A DNA stretch of 64,000 bases, taken from positions 1-64,000 of the forward strand of contig JAFXEF010000030.1 of NCBI GenBank assembly GCA_017520935.1, given 5' to 3'. Below, piece by piece: positions 56,771 through 64,000 of this stretch (position 1 is the first letter of the stretch; every line of letters starts with the position of its first letter). The notes beneath the pieces were generated by a model, which was given only the letters and a program-made list of their open reading frames with translations, did no database searches and had not been told where the DNA came from. The translations under genes were made by a program, and so were the position numbers. This DNA comes from Bacteroidaceae bacterium. Lineage in GTDB: Bacteria; Bacteroidota; Bacteroidia; Bacteroidales; Bacteroidaceae.

Positions 56771-56835
56771 TATATTGCCAGTCTTGGAATATATATTCCA
56801 AGACTGGCAATATATATTCCAAGTGTGGCAATATA
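56771..56835. repeat. 44-bp perfect palindrome plus a third half, 21-bp period
   Basis: Bases 56771-56814 are a perfect palindrome with arms TATATTGCCAGTCTTGGAAT. A further copy of TATATTCCAAG.. starts at 56813, 21 bp after the previous one at 56792. Confidence 0.8.
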
Positions 56836-56965
56836 GAACAGCACGCAAAGAAAGTTTTAAGAAATCGCAATAAAGTCCTTGCTCTTCAGAAGAACGAGTA
56901 TCTATGCTTGACTCACTATTTCGTGAATGGCCTCTTATTGCCATCGTAATACTCAAAAAAACACA

Positions 56966-57060
56966 AATTCTACCGCCTTATCCTTGCGATTTTCTCGCCC
57001 AAGGGGCAAGACGAGCGAAAAGAAACGATTCTCAGAAGCTATTTTTCAGTTTAATCAACT
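56966..57060. repeat. Dispersed repeat, copy 2
   Basis: The plus strand is homologous to the minus strand of 32111-32250 (GCGATTTTC, CGAAAAGAAACGATT, TTCTCAGAAGC, ATTTTTCaGTTTAA). Its short translated frame 'LRFSRPRGKTSEKKRFSEAI' resembles the one at 32243 and is probably a repeat artefact. The 56603-57234 spacer contains no other gene. Confidence 0.65.
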
Positions 57061-57234
57061 AATATTCATTGATTTAACCTATAAAATTTTTGTTGCAGTT
57101 TTTCTACGTTTCGTGGATTTATAGAATCTAATTAATGAAAATGGTAAGATTCTCGATAAATTAACTAACTATGTAACGTCAAACGAAGATAAAGTGCCTA
57201 TGTAGGGTTAATCACGAAATAATATATTTATAGT

Positions 57235-57627
57235 TTACCACTGTATAGTCAACGGCTTAGGAGTAGTGCTATAAATAATTGCTGTGGCATTAGCTAAATA
57301 GAATACTTCAGTATCGGGATCATCGGCACGATAGAACTGCGCCAAGTGAGGATGTGCATCTACCATACTTACTACAGCTTCATGACGAGTTTCAAGGTGA
57401 GCTTCACAAGTAATGCGTATCCAGTCATCACCACGCATAGCAGTAATCTCTACCTTTGGGTTATATTTCATTTGATCAGAAACTTTCTTTCGGTTCTTTG
57501 TCATTATATAAAGTTTGCCGTCAAAAAGGTCAATAGTACCAAATGGACGCACACGTGCTTGGTCGCCATCCATTGTAGCAAGATAATACACCTTAGCTTC
57601 TTTCAAGAAATCGTATACTCTTTTCAT
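57235..57627 (-). CDS. Pyridoxamine 5'-phosphate oxidase-family protein
   Basis: The 130-residue protein begins 'RVYDFLKEAKVYYLATMDGDQARVRPFGTI', the FMN-binding split-barrel of the PNPOx-like family, and includes 'NRKKVSDQMKYNPKVEITAM'. At this length it is a simple flavin reductase/oxidase-like protein rather than true PNPOx; related Bacteroidales genes are annotated as nitroimidazole (Nim-like) or general stress flavoproteins. It lies 20 bp behind the RNA methyltransferase gene and may be cotranscribed with it. Confidence 0.88.
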   Translation of the reverse strand: MKRVYDFLKEAKVYYLATMDGDQARVRPFGTIDLFDGKLYIMTKNRKKVSDQMKYNPKVEITAMRGDDWIRITCEAHLETRHEAVVSMVDAHPHLAQFYRADDPDTEVFYLANATAIIYSTTPKPLTIQW

Positions 57628-57647
57628 AGTTCAATATATTTATGTAA

Positions 57648-58181
57648 TTATTCTATCAACAACTGCCTTGCAAACTCCCATATAACAATACCTGCTGTTA
57701 CCGAGACGTTGAGTGAATGCTTGGTACCATATTGTGGTAGTTCAATACAAGCATCGCTCATATCTACCACTTCTTGCTGCACTCCCTTAACTTCATTACC
57801 CAGGACTACGGCATATTTCTTCCCTTTCTCTAAACGCAACTCCTGCAAAGCAGTACTTCCTTGCACCTGTTCGATGGAGAATACCGTATAATACTCTTCG
57901 TGTAATTGATTGATGGCATCACGTGTATCCTTATAGTATTGCCATGCAACGGAATCTTCAGCTCCAAGTGCTGTCTTGTGTATCTCGGCCGAGGGTGGGG
58001 TAGCGGTCACTCCACAAAGAAAAATACGTTCTACGCGATAGGCATCTGAGGTGCGGAATACAGAACCTACATTGTGTAAGCTACGTACATTGTCGAGCAC
58101 CACCACAAAAGGTATCTTCTCAGCTTCGCGATAGTCAGCCAGTGGCATACGGTTAAGTTCAAGAACACCTAATTTTTTCAT
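57648..58181 (-). CDS. TrmH/SpoU-family RNA methyltransferase
   Basis: The 177-residue protein methylates a ribose 2'-O in tRNA or rRNA. The SPOUT motifs are 'VVLDNVRSLHNVGSVFRTSDAY', 'YAVVLGNEVKGVQQEVV' and 'CIELPQYGTKHSLNVSVTAGIVIWE', which form the trefoil knot that binds SAM. The start is the ATG at 58181 (MKKLGVLELNR); the longer frame to 58325 would add 48 residues from AT-rich origin-like DNA. A TAACTTTG -7 box on the minus strand at 58209-58202 supports this start. The exact target base is unknown. Confidence 0.92.
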   Translation of the reverse strand: MKKLGVLELNRMPLADYREAEKIPFVVVLDNVRSLHNVGSVFRTSDAYRVERIFLCGVTATPPSAEIHKTALGAEDSVAWQYYKDTRDAINQLHEEYYTVFSIEQVQGSTALQELRLEKGKKYAVVLGNEVKGVQQEVVDMSDACIELPQYGTKHSLNVSVTAGIVIWEFARQLLIE

Positions 58182-58707
58182 ATTTATTCGTTTCAGATGA
58201 ACAAAGTTAACAACAATTCCGTTATATCGGTGGATAACGGTGGAAAAATATTTGAAAAAAACATAGATTAAAATTTGGTGGTTCCGGTTGCTTGACGCAT
58301 TTAAACAGGATTCTGGAACTGCCAAAAAAGTTAGCTCTTTTTTAAGAATGACTTTTCAACACCACTTTTCACCGATTTTAGCATAGATATTAGGAGCGAA
58401 TTTATTAACTTTGCCGTTGTCAACAGTCGGTGGATAACTTACCAATGAGCATTGACTATCAATCATCAGCGGAAAATCTATCAGTGAATAACTTGTTGAC
58501 AGCCCAAAACCTAATGTGAAGTACGAGATATGCAAATTTGAAGCAAAGTTTTTATACACTGTTTACACAAGCTATCATCATACACACATTTATTTTTTTT
58601 AGAAAATAAAAAAGAAAGATAATATTTATAGCCTTTGTGGATAGGGTGGATAAGTTTCGCTGACTACTGCAAAGATAGGAAAAAGAAAAGATAAAAGATA
58701 TACTGAT
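58182..58707. other. Candidate oriC with DnaA-box-like sites
   Basis: AT-rich, gene-free 526 bp. GGTGGATAA occurs at 58229, 58429 and 58645, TGTGGATAG at 58636, AGTGAATAA at 58483, GGTGGAAAA at 58239 and TTTTCAACA at 58353 on the plus strand. They resemble the DnaA box TGTGGATAA. An AT-rich stretch with long A/T runs (58560-58630) would suit unwinding. The parS-like site and mnmG nearby support an origin neighbourhood. Confidence 0.5.
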
Positions 58708-59712
58708 ATGGTGAAATCGGAATGGATAGCCAAGGGGTTTGCTGACGAACCTGTAGAGAACAAGGAGCAGCTGGTAGAGATGATACTCCAGCTCAAGCGT
58801 GAAAAGAATGCCGTGATTCTCGGTCATTACTACCAGCGTAGCGAGATACAGGACATTGCCGACTTTGTAGGCGATAGCCTCGCCATGGCACAGTGGGCCG
58901 CTAAGGTAGAGGCCGATGTGCTTGTGGTGTGTGGAGTGCATTTCATGGGCGAGACAGCCAAGATACTCTGCCCCGACAAGATGGTGCTTGTGCCCGACTT
59001 GAATGCCGGATGCTCGCTTGCCGACAGTTGCCCAGCCGATAAATTTGCCGAGTTTGTTGCTGCAAATCCTGATCATCAAGTAATATCTTATGTGAATACT
59101 TCTGCAGCTGTGAAGGCTCATACTGATGTAGTGGTGACATCAAGCAATGCACGCCAGATTGTAGAAAGTTTTCCACAGGATGCCAAGCTCATCTTCGGTC
59201 CTGATCGTAACTTAGGTGGCTATATAAATAGTATAACAGGACGTAATATGCTGCTTTGGGACGGTGCTTGCCACGTGCATAGCCAATTCTCCGTGGAGGC
59301 ACTCATCGAACTTAAGAAACAATACCCCGATGCAGCCGTATTGGCTCATCCCGAGTGTAAGGGTGTAATACTCAAGTTGGCCGATGTCATAGGCTCTACC
59401 GCTGCATTGCTCTCCTATGCTCAGAAGAGCGATAAGCGTCAGTTTATCGTAGTCACTGAGTCGGGTATACTGCACGAGATGCAGAAGAGCTGTCCTGACA
59501 AGGAGTTTATTCCCGCTCCTCCCGAAACTACCGAAGGAAGCACCTCTTGTGGATGCAATGAGTGCAACTACATGCGTCTCAACACGCTGGAAAAAGTTTA
59601 CAATTGCCTTCGCTATGAATTTCCAAAAATTGAAGTTGATGCAGCCATTGCCGAAAAGGCCATCAAGCCTATCGAGCGTATGCTGGAGCTTTCAGAGAGG
59701 TTGGTGAAATAA
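58708..59712 (+). CDS. nadA: Quinolinate synthase A
   Basis: NadA condenses iminoaspartate (from L-aspartate oxidase) with dihydroxyacetone phosphate to quinolinate, the NAD precursor, using a [4Fe-4S] cluster. The 334-residue protein has 'AVILGHYYQRSEIQDIADFVGDSLAMAQ', the cysteine in 'VVCGVHFMGETAKILCPDK', 'AHPECKG' and 'CGCNECNYMRLNTLEKV'. Length is normal. It starts just right of the candidate oriC; nadB and nadC are not in the window. It is followed convergently by the glycan cluster. Confidence 0.96.
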   Translation: MVKSEWIAKGFADEPVENKEQLVEMILQLKREKNAVILGHYYQRSEIQDIADFVGDSLAMAQWAAKVEADVLVVCGVHFMGETAKILCPDKMVLVPDLNAGCSLADSCPADKFAEFVAANPDHQVISYVNTSAAVKAHTDVVVTSSNARQIVESFPQDAKLIFGPDRNLGGYINSITGRNMLLWDGACHVHSQFSVEALIELKKQYPDAAVLAHPECKGVILKLADVIGSTAALLSYAQKSDKRQFIVVTESGILHEMQKSCPDKEFIPAPPETTEGSTSCGCNECNYMRLNTLEKVYNCLRYEFPKIEVDAAIAEKAIKPIERMLELSERLVK

Positions 59713-60738
59713 TTATGTCCACCGCTTTATAAGGCGGTCGATTTTCCATAAGATACCTTTGCGTCGGTGCTTCCAGAAGTATTTCATATAGATACGTTCG
59801 GCGATTCCACGCAGACTATTGCGGTAGGCCTTGTGCCACTGACGCATACGCTTAAGGTAGCGGTGACCCCAATACACGCGGTTGTAGCGCATAGCTTGTT
59901 GAGGTCCTTGGTCGATGATATGACATAGGAATTGGGTGAGTTGGGTCAGCTTGGATTCAATGCTGTCGTGTTCGGGTGCCTTGAGAGCTGGAGTGGCAAG
60001 CATCTCGGCATATAGAGTGGAATTGGTGTCGATGGCAATGACAGCTTCAATGACCTCATCCCATGAGCCATAATCGTGGCAGTTGACGAAAGCCTTGGTA
60101 TTGAAAGTCTCGGCCACGGTAGGATCGCCCCAGTAGATAGGAACGGTTTGTGCGGCAAAGGCTTGTACGAGTTTCTCTGTACAATAGCCGGGATAGGTAC
60201 TGTTCTCGAAAGCAAAGCTGAACTTGTGACGCTGTTCGAAAGCGAGTTTATCGGCCACAGGACCACCTACATTGTTACGGTAACGTCCACCTGAGGAAAT
60301 GGGCTTGTAGGCCGATAGTTTTTCGAAAAACATCTCACGTACCTGTGAAGCACGGTCGTTAGAGTAGACGAAACTGCAGAAATCGCTTTTCTTAGGGGGA
60401 GGCAACAGGTGCTTCTGTTCCATAAGCCGAAAGTCTGGCTGGTAACGATTGAGGTAGCAGATAGGCAACCGGAAGTAGCGGTCGCCAAAGCCGATGCGGT
60501 CGAAGCCGATGGCATAATCGTAGAGGTTGAAGTCGGGAAATTGGTTCTCGCCCGTGTAGAATATCTTCACGCAATCGTACTTGAGATGTTCGTCACCAAA
60601 GACAGAACAGAAGATATAGTCGGGTGTAGGCGACAGTTCAATCTCATAGTGCTGTGCAAGGAGCTGGTAGAAAAGACTTTCGGTGGGAACGAAATCGTCC
60701 CAAAAATCTACAAAGTTTATGCGTATGTGTGGCTTCAT
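59713..60738 (-). CDS. GT10 fucosyltransferase
   Basis: The 341-residue enzyme is an alpha-1,3/1,4-fucosyltransferase of family GT10, transferring fucose from GDP-fucose to GlcNAc of a surface glycan. The donor-binding signature is 'FSFAFENSTYPGYCTEKLVQAFAAQTVPIYWGDP' (in two halves), preceded by 'SSGGRYRNNVGG'. A basic C-terminal tail (WHKAYRNSLRG...RLIKRWT) may bind the membrane, as in other bacterial GT10 enzymes. It ends directly behind the GT2 gene at 60738 (overlap of the last base), so it is the last gene of the minus-strand glycan operon. Confidence 0.92.
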   Translation of the reverse strand: MKPHIRINFVDFWDDFVPTESLFYQLLAQHYEIELSPTPDYIFCSVFGDEHLKYDCVKIFYTGENQFPDFNLYDYAIGFDRIGFGDRYFRLPICYLNRYQPDFRLMEQKHLLPPPKKSDFCSFVYSNDRASQVREMFFEKLSAYKPISSGGRYRNNVGGPVADKLAFEQRHKFSFAFENSTYPGYCTEKLVQAFAAQTVPIYWGDPTVAETFNTKAFVNCHDYGSWDEVIEAVIAIDTNSTLYAEMLATPALKAPEHDSIESKLTQLTQFLCHIIDQGPQQAMRYNRVYWGHRYLKRMRQWHKAYRNSLRGIAERIYMKYFWKHRRKGILWKIDRLIKRWT

Positions 60739-61742
60739 CAGAGTTTCATTTTAGTGATTCGTATGTATGCTGGTATCAGTTTTTTGGCCAGTACGGGACA
60801 ACTACGGATAAGCGTATGCAGCAGGCGCATCCGATAGTCCTTGTGATAATAGGCATTGCGCTTGTAGTAGGGCACGTAACTGAGCAGATGATTGTGTAGC
60901 TTACAAAGGGTAAGTGTCTGTGGATAGTCTTCGTTGTGAATGTAGGTGAAGATTCCCAGCAGGTAGGCTTTCTTCAGGTATATGTAGTCGAGTTCCTCCT
61001 TGTTGGCCTTATAGAGTTCTTTGTCACGGGCAAATTGTATGAGCAGGTCGAACGATTTTATCTTCTCCTGGTAGCGCTTGGGATTGCGCACCTCGGAGAG
61101 TGATTCGTTGTGCACAAGGTAGTGGTATAGTGGATTGTCAATACAGGCAATACGCTTTGCTGCTAATAGTGAACAGGTGAGGAAATAGCTGTCTTCGGCA
61201 CTGCGTGTAGAGGGGAAACGAATGCCGTATTCGTTGATTAACGAACGGCGGTAGAGGAAGGAGACGAAGAGCGTGGTGTAATGGGTGAGGAAAAAACGAC
61301 GCTTCTTTCCGCTGAATTCACCATCTTCTATCACTGGATTACCTATAGGCTGTGTCTCGTTGCCTTTGACCAGTTGTGCCTGACAATAGGCAATGTCAGC
61401 ATTGTGCTTGCTGGCCGCATCGTACAGTTGCTCGCAGAAGTCAGGCTCCACCACATCGTCACTATCGACGAAAGCGATATATTCGCCTTGGGCTGCCTCG
61501 ATACCCATATTACGTGCCGGGCCAGGACCCATATTATGAGGCATAGAAAGGAAGCGGAAGGTCTTGCTACTCGGATGGTTCTTGACAAACTTCCGTGCCC
61601 GCTCCATACTGTCATCGTGTCCATGGTCATCAATGAGTAAAACTTCGATGTCGTCTTTCGTTTGTGCTACGAGCGAAGCCAGACAGGCCTCAATGTAGGG
61701 ACCGGCATTGTATACGGGGATAATGATGGATATGTGGGGCAT
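60738..61742 (-). CDS. GT2-family glycosyltransferase
   Basis: The 334-residue GT-A enzyme starts 'HISIIIPVYNAGPYIEACLASLV' and has the metal-binding DSD in 'GEYIAFVDSDDVVEPDF' (residues 90-105). The C-terminal half is specific to capsule/O-antigen enzymes. It should transfer one sugar (often Gal or GlcNAc) during assembly of the surface repeat unit. It lies 40 bp behind the next GT2 gene. The donor cannot be told from sequence. Confidence 0.93.
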   Translation of the reverse strand: MPHISIIIPVYNAGPYIEACLASLVAQTKDDIEVLLIDDHGHDDSMERARKFVKNHPSSKTFRFLSMPHNMGPGPARNMGIEAAQGEYIAFVDSDDVVEPDFCEQLYDAASKHNADIAYCQAQLVKGNETQPIGNPVIEDGEFSGKKRRFFLTHYTTLFVSFLYRRSLINEYGIRFPSTRSAEDSYFLTCSLLAAKRIACIDNPLYHYLVHNESLSEVRNPKRYQEKIKSFDLLIQFARDKELYKANKEELDYIYLKKAYLLGIFTYIHNEDYPQTLTLCKLHNHLLSYVPYYKRNAYYHKDYRMRLLHTLIRSCPVLAKKLIPAYIRITKMKL

Positions 61743-61781
61743 AGCAGATTAAATTGAATGTAACGGTAGGTTATATACGAA

Positions 61782-62741
61782 TTATACGAGCAGCTTGTAT
61801 ACCTTGATACCCAATGATAGGTTGGTATAGAGTAGGAGTCCACAAAGTTGCATTTTGAAATTGTTGGCACGGCACATACAGGCAAAGAGGTGTCGATTAT
61901 CTTTCATCATACCTTTCAGAGTGGTGTAGTCATCACCGCTGACGGAATAGAGAGTGCGGAGCACAGTCTTCATGGCAATACCTATTTGTGTGTAGAAGCT
62001 GCGTTTGTAGACACCCTCTATTTTGTGTTGCACTACAAACTGTAGTAGATTGTTCATCACAATGAAGAGGTCAACACCATTCTTGAGTTTCAGCACAGCA
62101 GTTATACTGCTTGAGTTTCCCTTGAAGTAGTTATAAACGACCTTGTTATAGGTAGTACAGGTGTCGGCAAGGTAAACAGCTCGGGGCTTGAAATCGCTAT
62201 CTTCATGGTAGATGCCGGGATAAAAACTCAGCTGATGCTGAAGTAGGAACTCACGGCGATAGATCATGAAGGGCACTGCTGCGTGGTATTTGTTCTGCAC
62301 GAACCATTCCTTGCCTTTTTGTATACCCGTGGTGAGTGAATAATGCTCTTCGGGAGGTGTGTCATCGGCATATACGTTGCGGTATTGCAGTTGCATGATA
62401 TCAACTTTTGTGTCCTCAAGTTGTCCAATAATCTGGTGCAGGCAGTCAGGCTCTATCCAGTCATCAGAATCGATAAACCATACATATTCCCCTTTGGCTG
62501 CTCCAAGTCCCGTATTGCGTGCCACACTCAATCCTTGGTTTTTCTGCTCGATAATGGTCACATTGCCACGTTCACAGATAAGCTCCTTTACCACATCCAT
62601 GCTGCGGTCTTTGGTACCGTCATTGACTATGATCAGTTCATAGTCCTCATCGGTCAGATAGGGCTGTTGTAAGCAACTCTGTAGACAACGGGCTACATAT
62701 TGCTCTACATTGTATATGGGTATGATGAGCGACAATTTCAT
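61782..62741 (-). CDS. GT2-family glycosyltransferase
   Basis: The 319-residue GT-A enzyme begins 'KLSLIIPIYNVEQYVARCLQSC', with DSD in 'GEYVWFIDSDDWIEPDC'. It resembles the previous gene in domain plan but not closely in sequence, so it is a separate transferase. The start is the ATG at 62741, two bases after the LicD stop codon; the ATG at 62762 would overlap LicD. It is a middle gene in the minus-strand operon. Confidence 0.93.
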   Translation of the reverse strand: MKLSLIIPIYNVEQYVARCLQSCLQQPYLTDEDYELIIVNDGTKDRSMDVVKELICERGNVTIIEQKNQGLSVARNTGLGAAKGEYVWFIDSDDWIEPDCLHQIIGQLEDTKVDIMQLQYRNVYADDTPPEEHYSLTTGIQKGKEWFVQNKYHAAVPFMIYRREFLLQHQLSFYPGIYHEDSDFKPRAVYLADTCTTYNKVVYNYFKGNSSSITAVLKLKNGVDLFIVMNNLLQFVVQHKIEGVYKRSFYTQIGIAMKTVLRTLYSVSGDDYTTLKGMMKDNRHLFACMCRANNFKMQLCGLLLYTNLSLGIKVYKLLV

Positions 62742-62743
62742 AG

Positions 62744-63535
62744 CTATTTGTTGTTTACCCATTTTATTGTTCCGTGCACCTCTATATCCTCGGGTAGTTT
62801 CATATAGTTGCCAAACATCCTTGACAGATAACCATGTGCATCGTGAGGGGCATAGAAGGTGGCATCCTCAAAAGTTACCTCACTGAGCGGAAATATCTCT
62901 TCACACTTACGCTCGGCCTTATATATCATCCCAAATGTATGGTGATAATCACTTTTTGGGTGAAACGCTGACACCCACCTTCTGAATACAGGGAAAATTA
63001 CTCGTGTAAGCAGGGTATAATTGAAACCATAAAGCCTCCGAGAATATCTATACACAGCAGGATGACACAAATTAACATACAACCTGTTGGCTATGCGGAA
63101 CAGAGGATATGGCGACCTTTCCAATGGGAAAATATCAATAAAACATCCCTTGTGTTTGGACCGAAAGACATACTCCTCCTCAATACAAGAGTACTTGTCT
63201 CGTACCTTGGCATACAGATGAGGATAATCCTTGTCGGTCACCTTGTCGTGCAGCATAAAGTTGGGTGGGAGCTCTTCGCGCAAGATAGGGAGTAGGCGGA
63301 GGTAATCCTCACGAAGCATCTCTATATCCAAGTCATCGTCCCAAGGAATGAATCCTCCGTGGCGTACAGCACCCAATAGCGTACCCGAACTGAGCCAATA
63401 GCGAATACCGTGGGCACGGCAAATCCCGTCCACAACCTTCAATATATCCAGCATGCGCAATTGCCCTTGACGGAGCAGAGAGCCATCAGGATTATACCTT
63501 TCCCGCAGCTGTTGTTGGGTCATATCATCTATCAT
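62744..63535 (-). CDS. LicD-family phosphotransferase
   Basis: LicD proteins transfer phosphocholine or related phospho-groups from a CDP- or other activated donor to surface sugars. The 263-residue protein has 'IRYWLSSGTLLGAVRHGGFIPWDDDLDIEM', the family nucleotidyltransferase-like signature with the DDD metal site, and 'GCFIDIFPLERSPYP'. The combination with GT10 and GT2 genes suggests decoration of a capsule or LPS glycan with phosphocholine or phosphoethanolamine. The start codon at 63535 is four bases ahead of the previous gene's stop codon. Confidence 0.92.
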   Translation of the reverse strand: MIDDMTQQQLRERYNPDGSLLRQGQLRMLDILKVVDGICRAHGIRYWLSSGTLLGAVRHGGFIPWDDDLDIEMLREDYLRLLPILREELPPNFMLHDKVTDKDYPHLYAKVRDKYSCIEEEYVFRSKHKGCFIDIFPLERSPYPLFRIANRLYVNLCHPAVYRYSRRLYGFNYTLLTRVIFPVFRRWVSAFHPKSDYHHTFGMIYKAERKCEEIFPLSEVTFEDATFYAPHDAHGYLSRMFGNYMKLPEDIEVHGTIKWVNNK

Positions 63536-63536
63536 A

Positions 63537-64000
63537 TCATCTCCTCCCTGCTATCATTCTTTTCATCTGCTTCAGACCTTTCTCTATTGACTGCACCATC
63601 AGGTAGAAGGCACCAAACACCGGATTTGAGAATCTGAGGGCAAAGCGTTCCCACGCACTTCCGCGATAGTCATACGTCTTGATATCTTCCAATATTTTCC
63701 TGTGGAGCGCCACAGGAGTCCAGGTGCGTGTCACATAGTAATGTCTCATGATGAGACTGTTCATCATTAATATGTTGGCAATGCAATAGGGCATGCACAC
63801 CGCACGGTACTCCTTTGGGATAGCATTCTTCTTGTAATGGTACGACCTCTCAAGATAGTCAAGTGTATAGTCAAACGTATTCACTATACCTTCTGCATTA
63901 TTGTTGTAGCAATACACCACCGTGGGCATCACTCTAATTTTGTGCAGGCAGGCAAAGGCTAAATGCACATTCATCACAAAATCTTCGCCCATCACAAAGT
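63537..64000 (-). CDS. GT2-family glycosyltransferase, 3' part (runs off the window)
   Basis: The last 152 codons of a glycosyltransferase begin with 'MGEDFVMNVHLAFACL', the late GT-A motif 'GEDxxMN' that follows the DXD region in capsule GT2 enzymes. The rest is a helical tail ending 'QMKRMIAGRR'. The N-terminal catalytic part is outside the window to the right, so the apparent start at 63995 is internal. The stop codon overlaps or nearly touches the LicD start. Confidence 0.8.
   Translation of the reverse strand, partial: FVMGEDFVMNVHLAFACLHKIRVMPTVVYCYNNNAEGIVNTFDYTLDYLERSYHYKKNAIPKEYRAVCMPYCIANILMMNSLIMRHYYVTRTWTPVALHRKILEDIKTYDYRGSAWERFALRFSNPVFGAFYLMVQSIEKGLKQMKRMIAGRR

Overview
The window looks like a chromosomal segment of a gut-type member of the Bacteroidales, close to Bacteroides/Prevotella. 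The reasons are promoters of the TTTG / TAnnTTTG type in front of many genes, secreted proteins that begin MKKxF, a GH20 enzyme ending in the Prevotella-like tail 'YDLQGRR...GLYINNGKKVVIK', and DUF4421, DUF6078 and PagL-type outer-membrane proteins. The sequence alone does not fix genus or species.

Layout. 1-4.8 kb is mobile-element DNA: a MobV relaxase behind a palindromic candidate oriT, two AT-rich orphan genes and a frameshifted DUF1016 (YhcG-like) nuclease. 4.8-16.6 kb carries a secreted TM2-like protein, a small XRE regulator beside a candidate rod-shaped RNA, a large GH20 beta-N-acetylhexosaminidase, twin lipoproteins, a frameshifted glycoside hydrolase, a tRNA, a glycosyltransferase/esterase pair and a MATE exporter. 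16.9-29.9 kb holds acyltransferases (one internally deleted), miaB, three tRNAs, pgeF, a B3/B4 protein, a double-hydrolase fusion, a methyltransferase, an SDR enzyme and a hipBA module with visible operators. 30-41 kb contains a structured leader RNA, an ECF sigma factor, uvrC, two DUF4143-type ATPases, an alpha/beta hydrolase and a DUF5009 acetyltransferase, separated by repeat-rich spacers. 41-54 kb is mostly envelope and accessory genes: TrhA, a periplasmic phospholipase D-like enzyme, DUF4421, PagL, two proteins built of 11-residue repeats, AraC, Maa, SIMPL, Fic with a 38-bp palindromic operator, lipoproteins and apt. 54-59.7 kb has a DUF559 endonuclease bracketed by palindromic repeats, a parS-like site, mnmG, a DnaA-box-rich spacer that could be oriC, and nadA. 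59.7-64 kb is a surface-glycan cluster (GT10, GT2, GT2, LicD, GT2), all on the minus strand.

The intergenic DNA is unusually informative. Several spacers contain short direct repeats with a strict 21-23 bp period (4.6, 9.6-9.9, 18.45, 29.35, 35.7-35.9 and 56.8 kb). One hairpin family shows compensatory changes between copies (4.46 and 40.9 kb). A 145-bp element has perfect 29-bp inverted ends (32.3 kb). Two unrelated genes share an identical 33-bp transcript start that folds into a GAAA-capped hairpin (30.03 and 36.18 kb), and each is followed by a different large stem structure. At 30.07-30.23 kb a three-way junction with a 7-bp pseudoknot can be drawn. Numerous gene remnants (DUF1016, GH tails, acyltransferase, ORF6N, HsdS, condensation-like) show an actively decaying accessory complement.

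Most functional calls come from motifs recognised by eye. RNA structures, operators, parS and oriC are pattern-based inferences.
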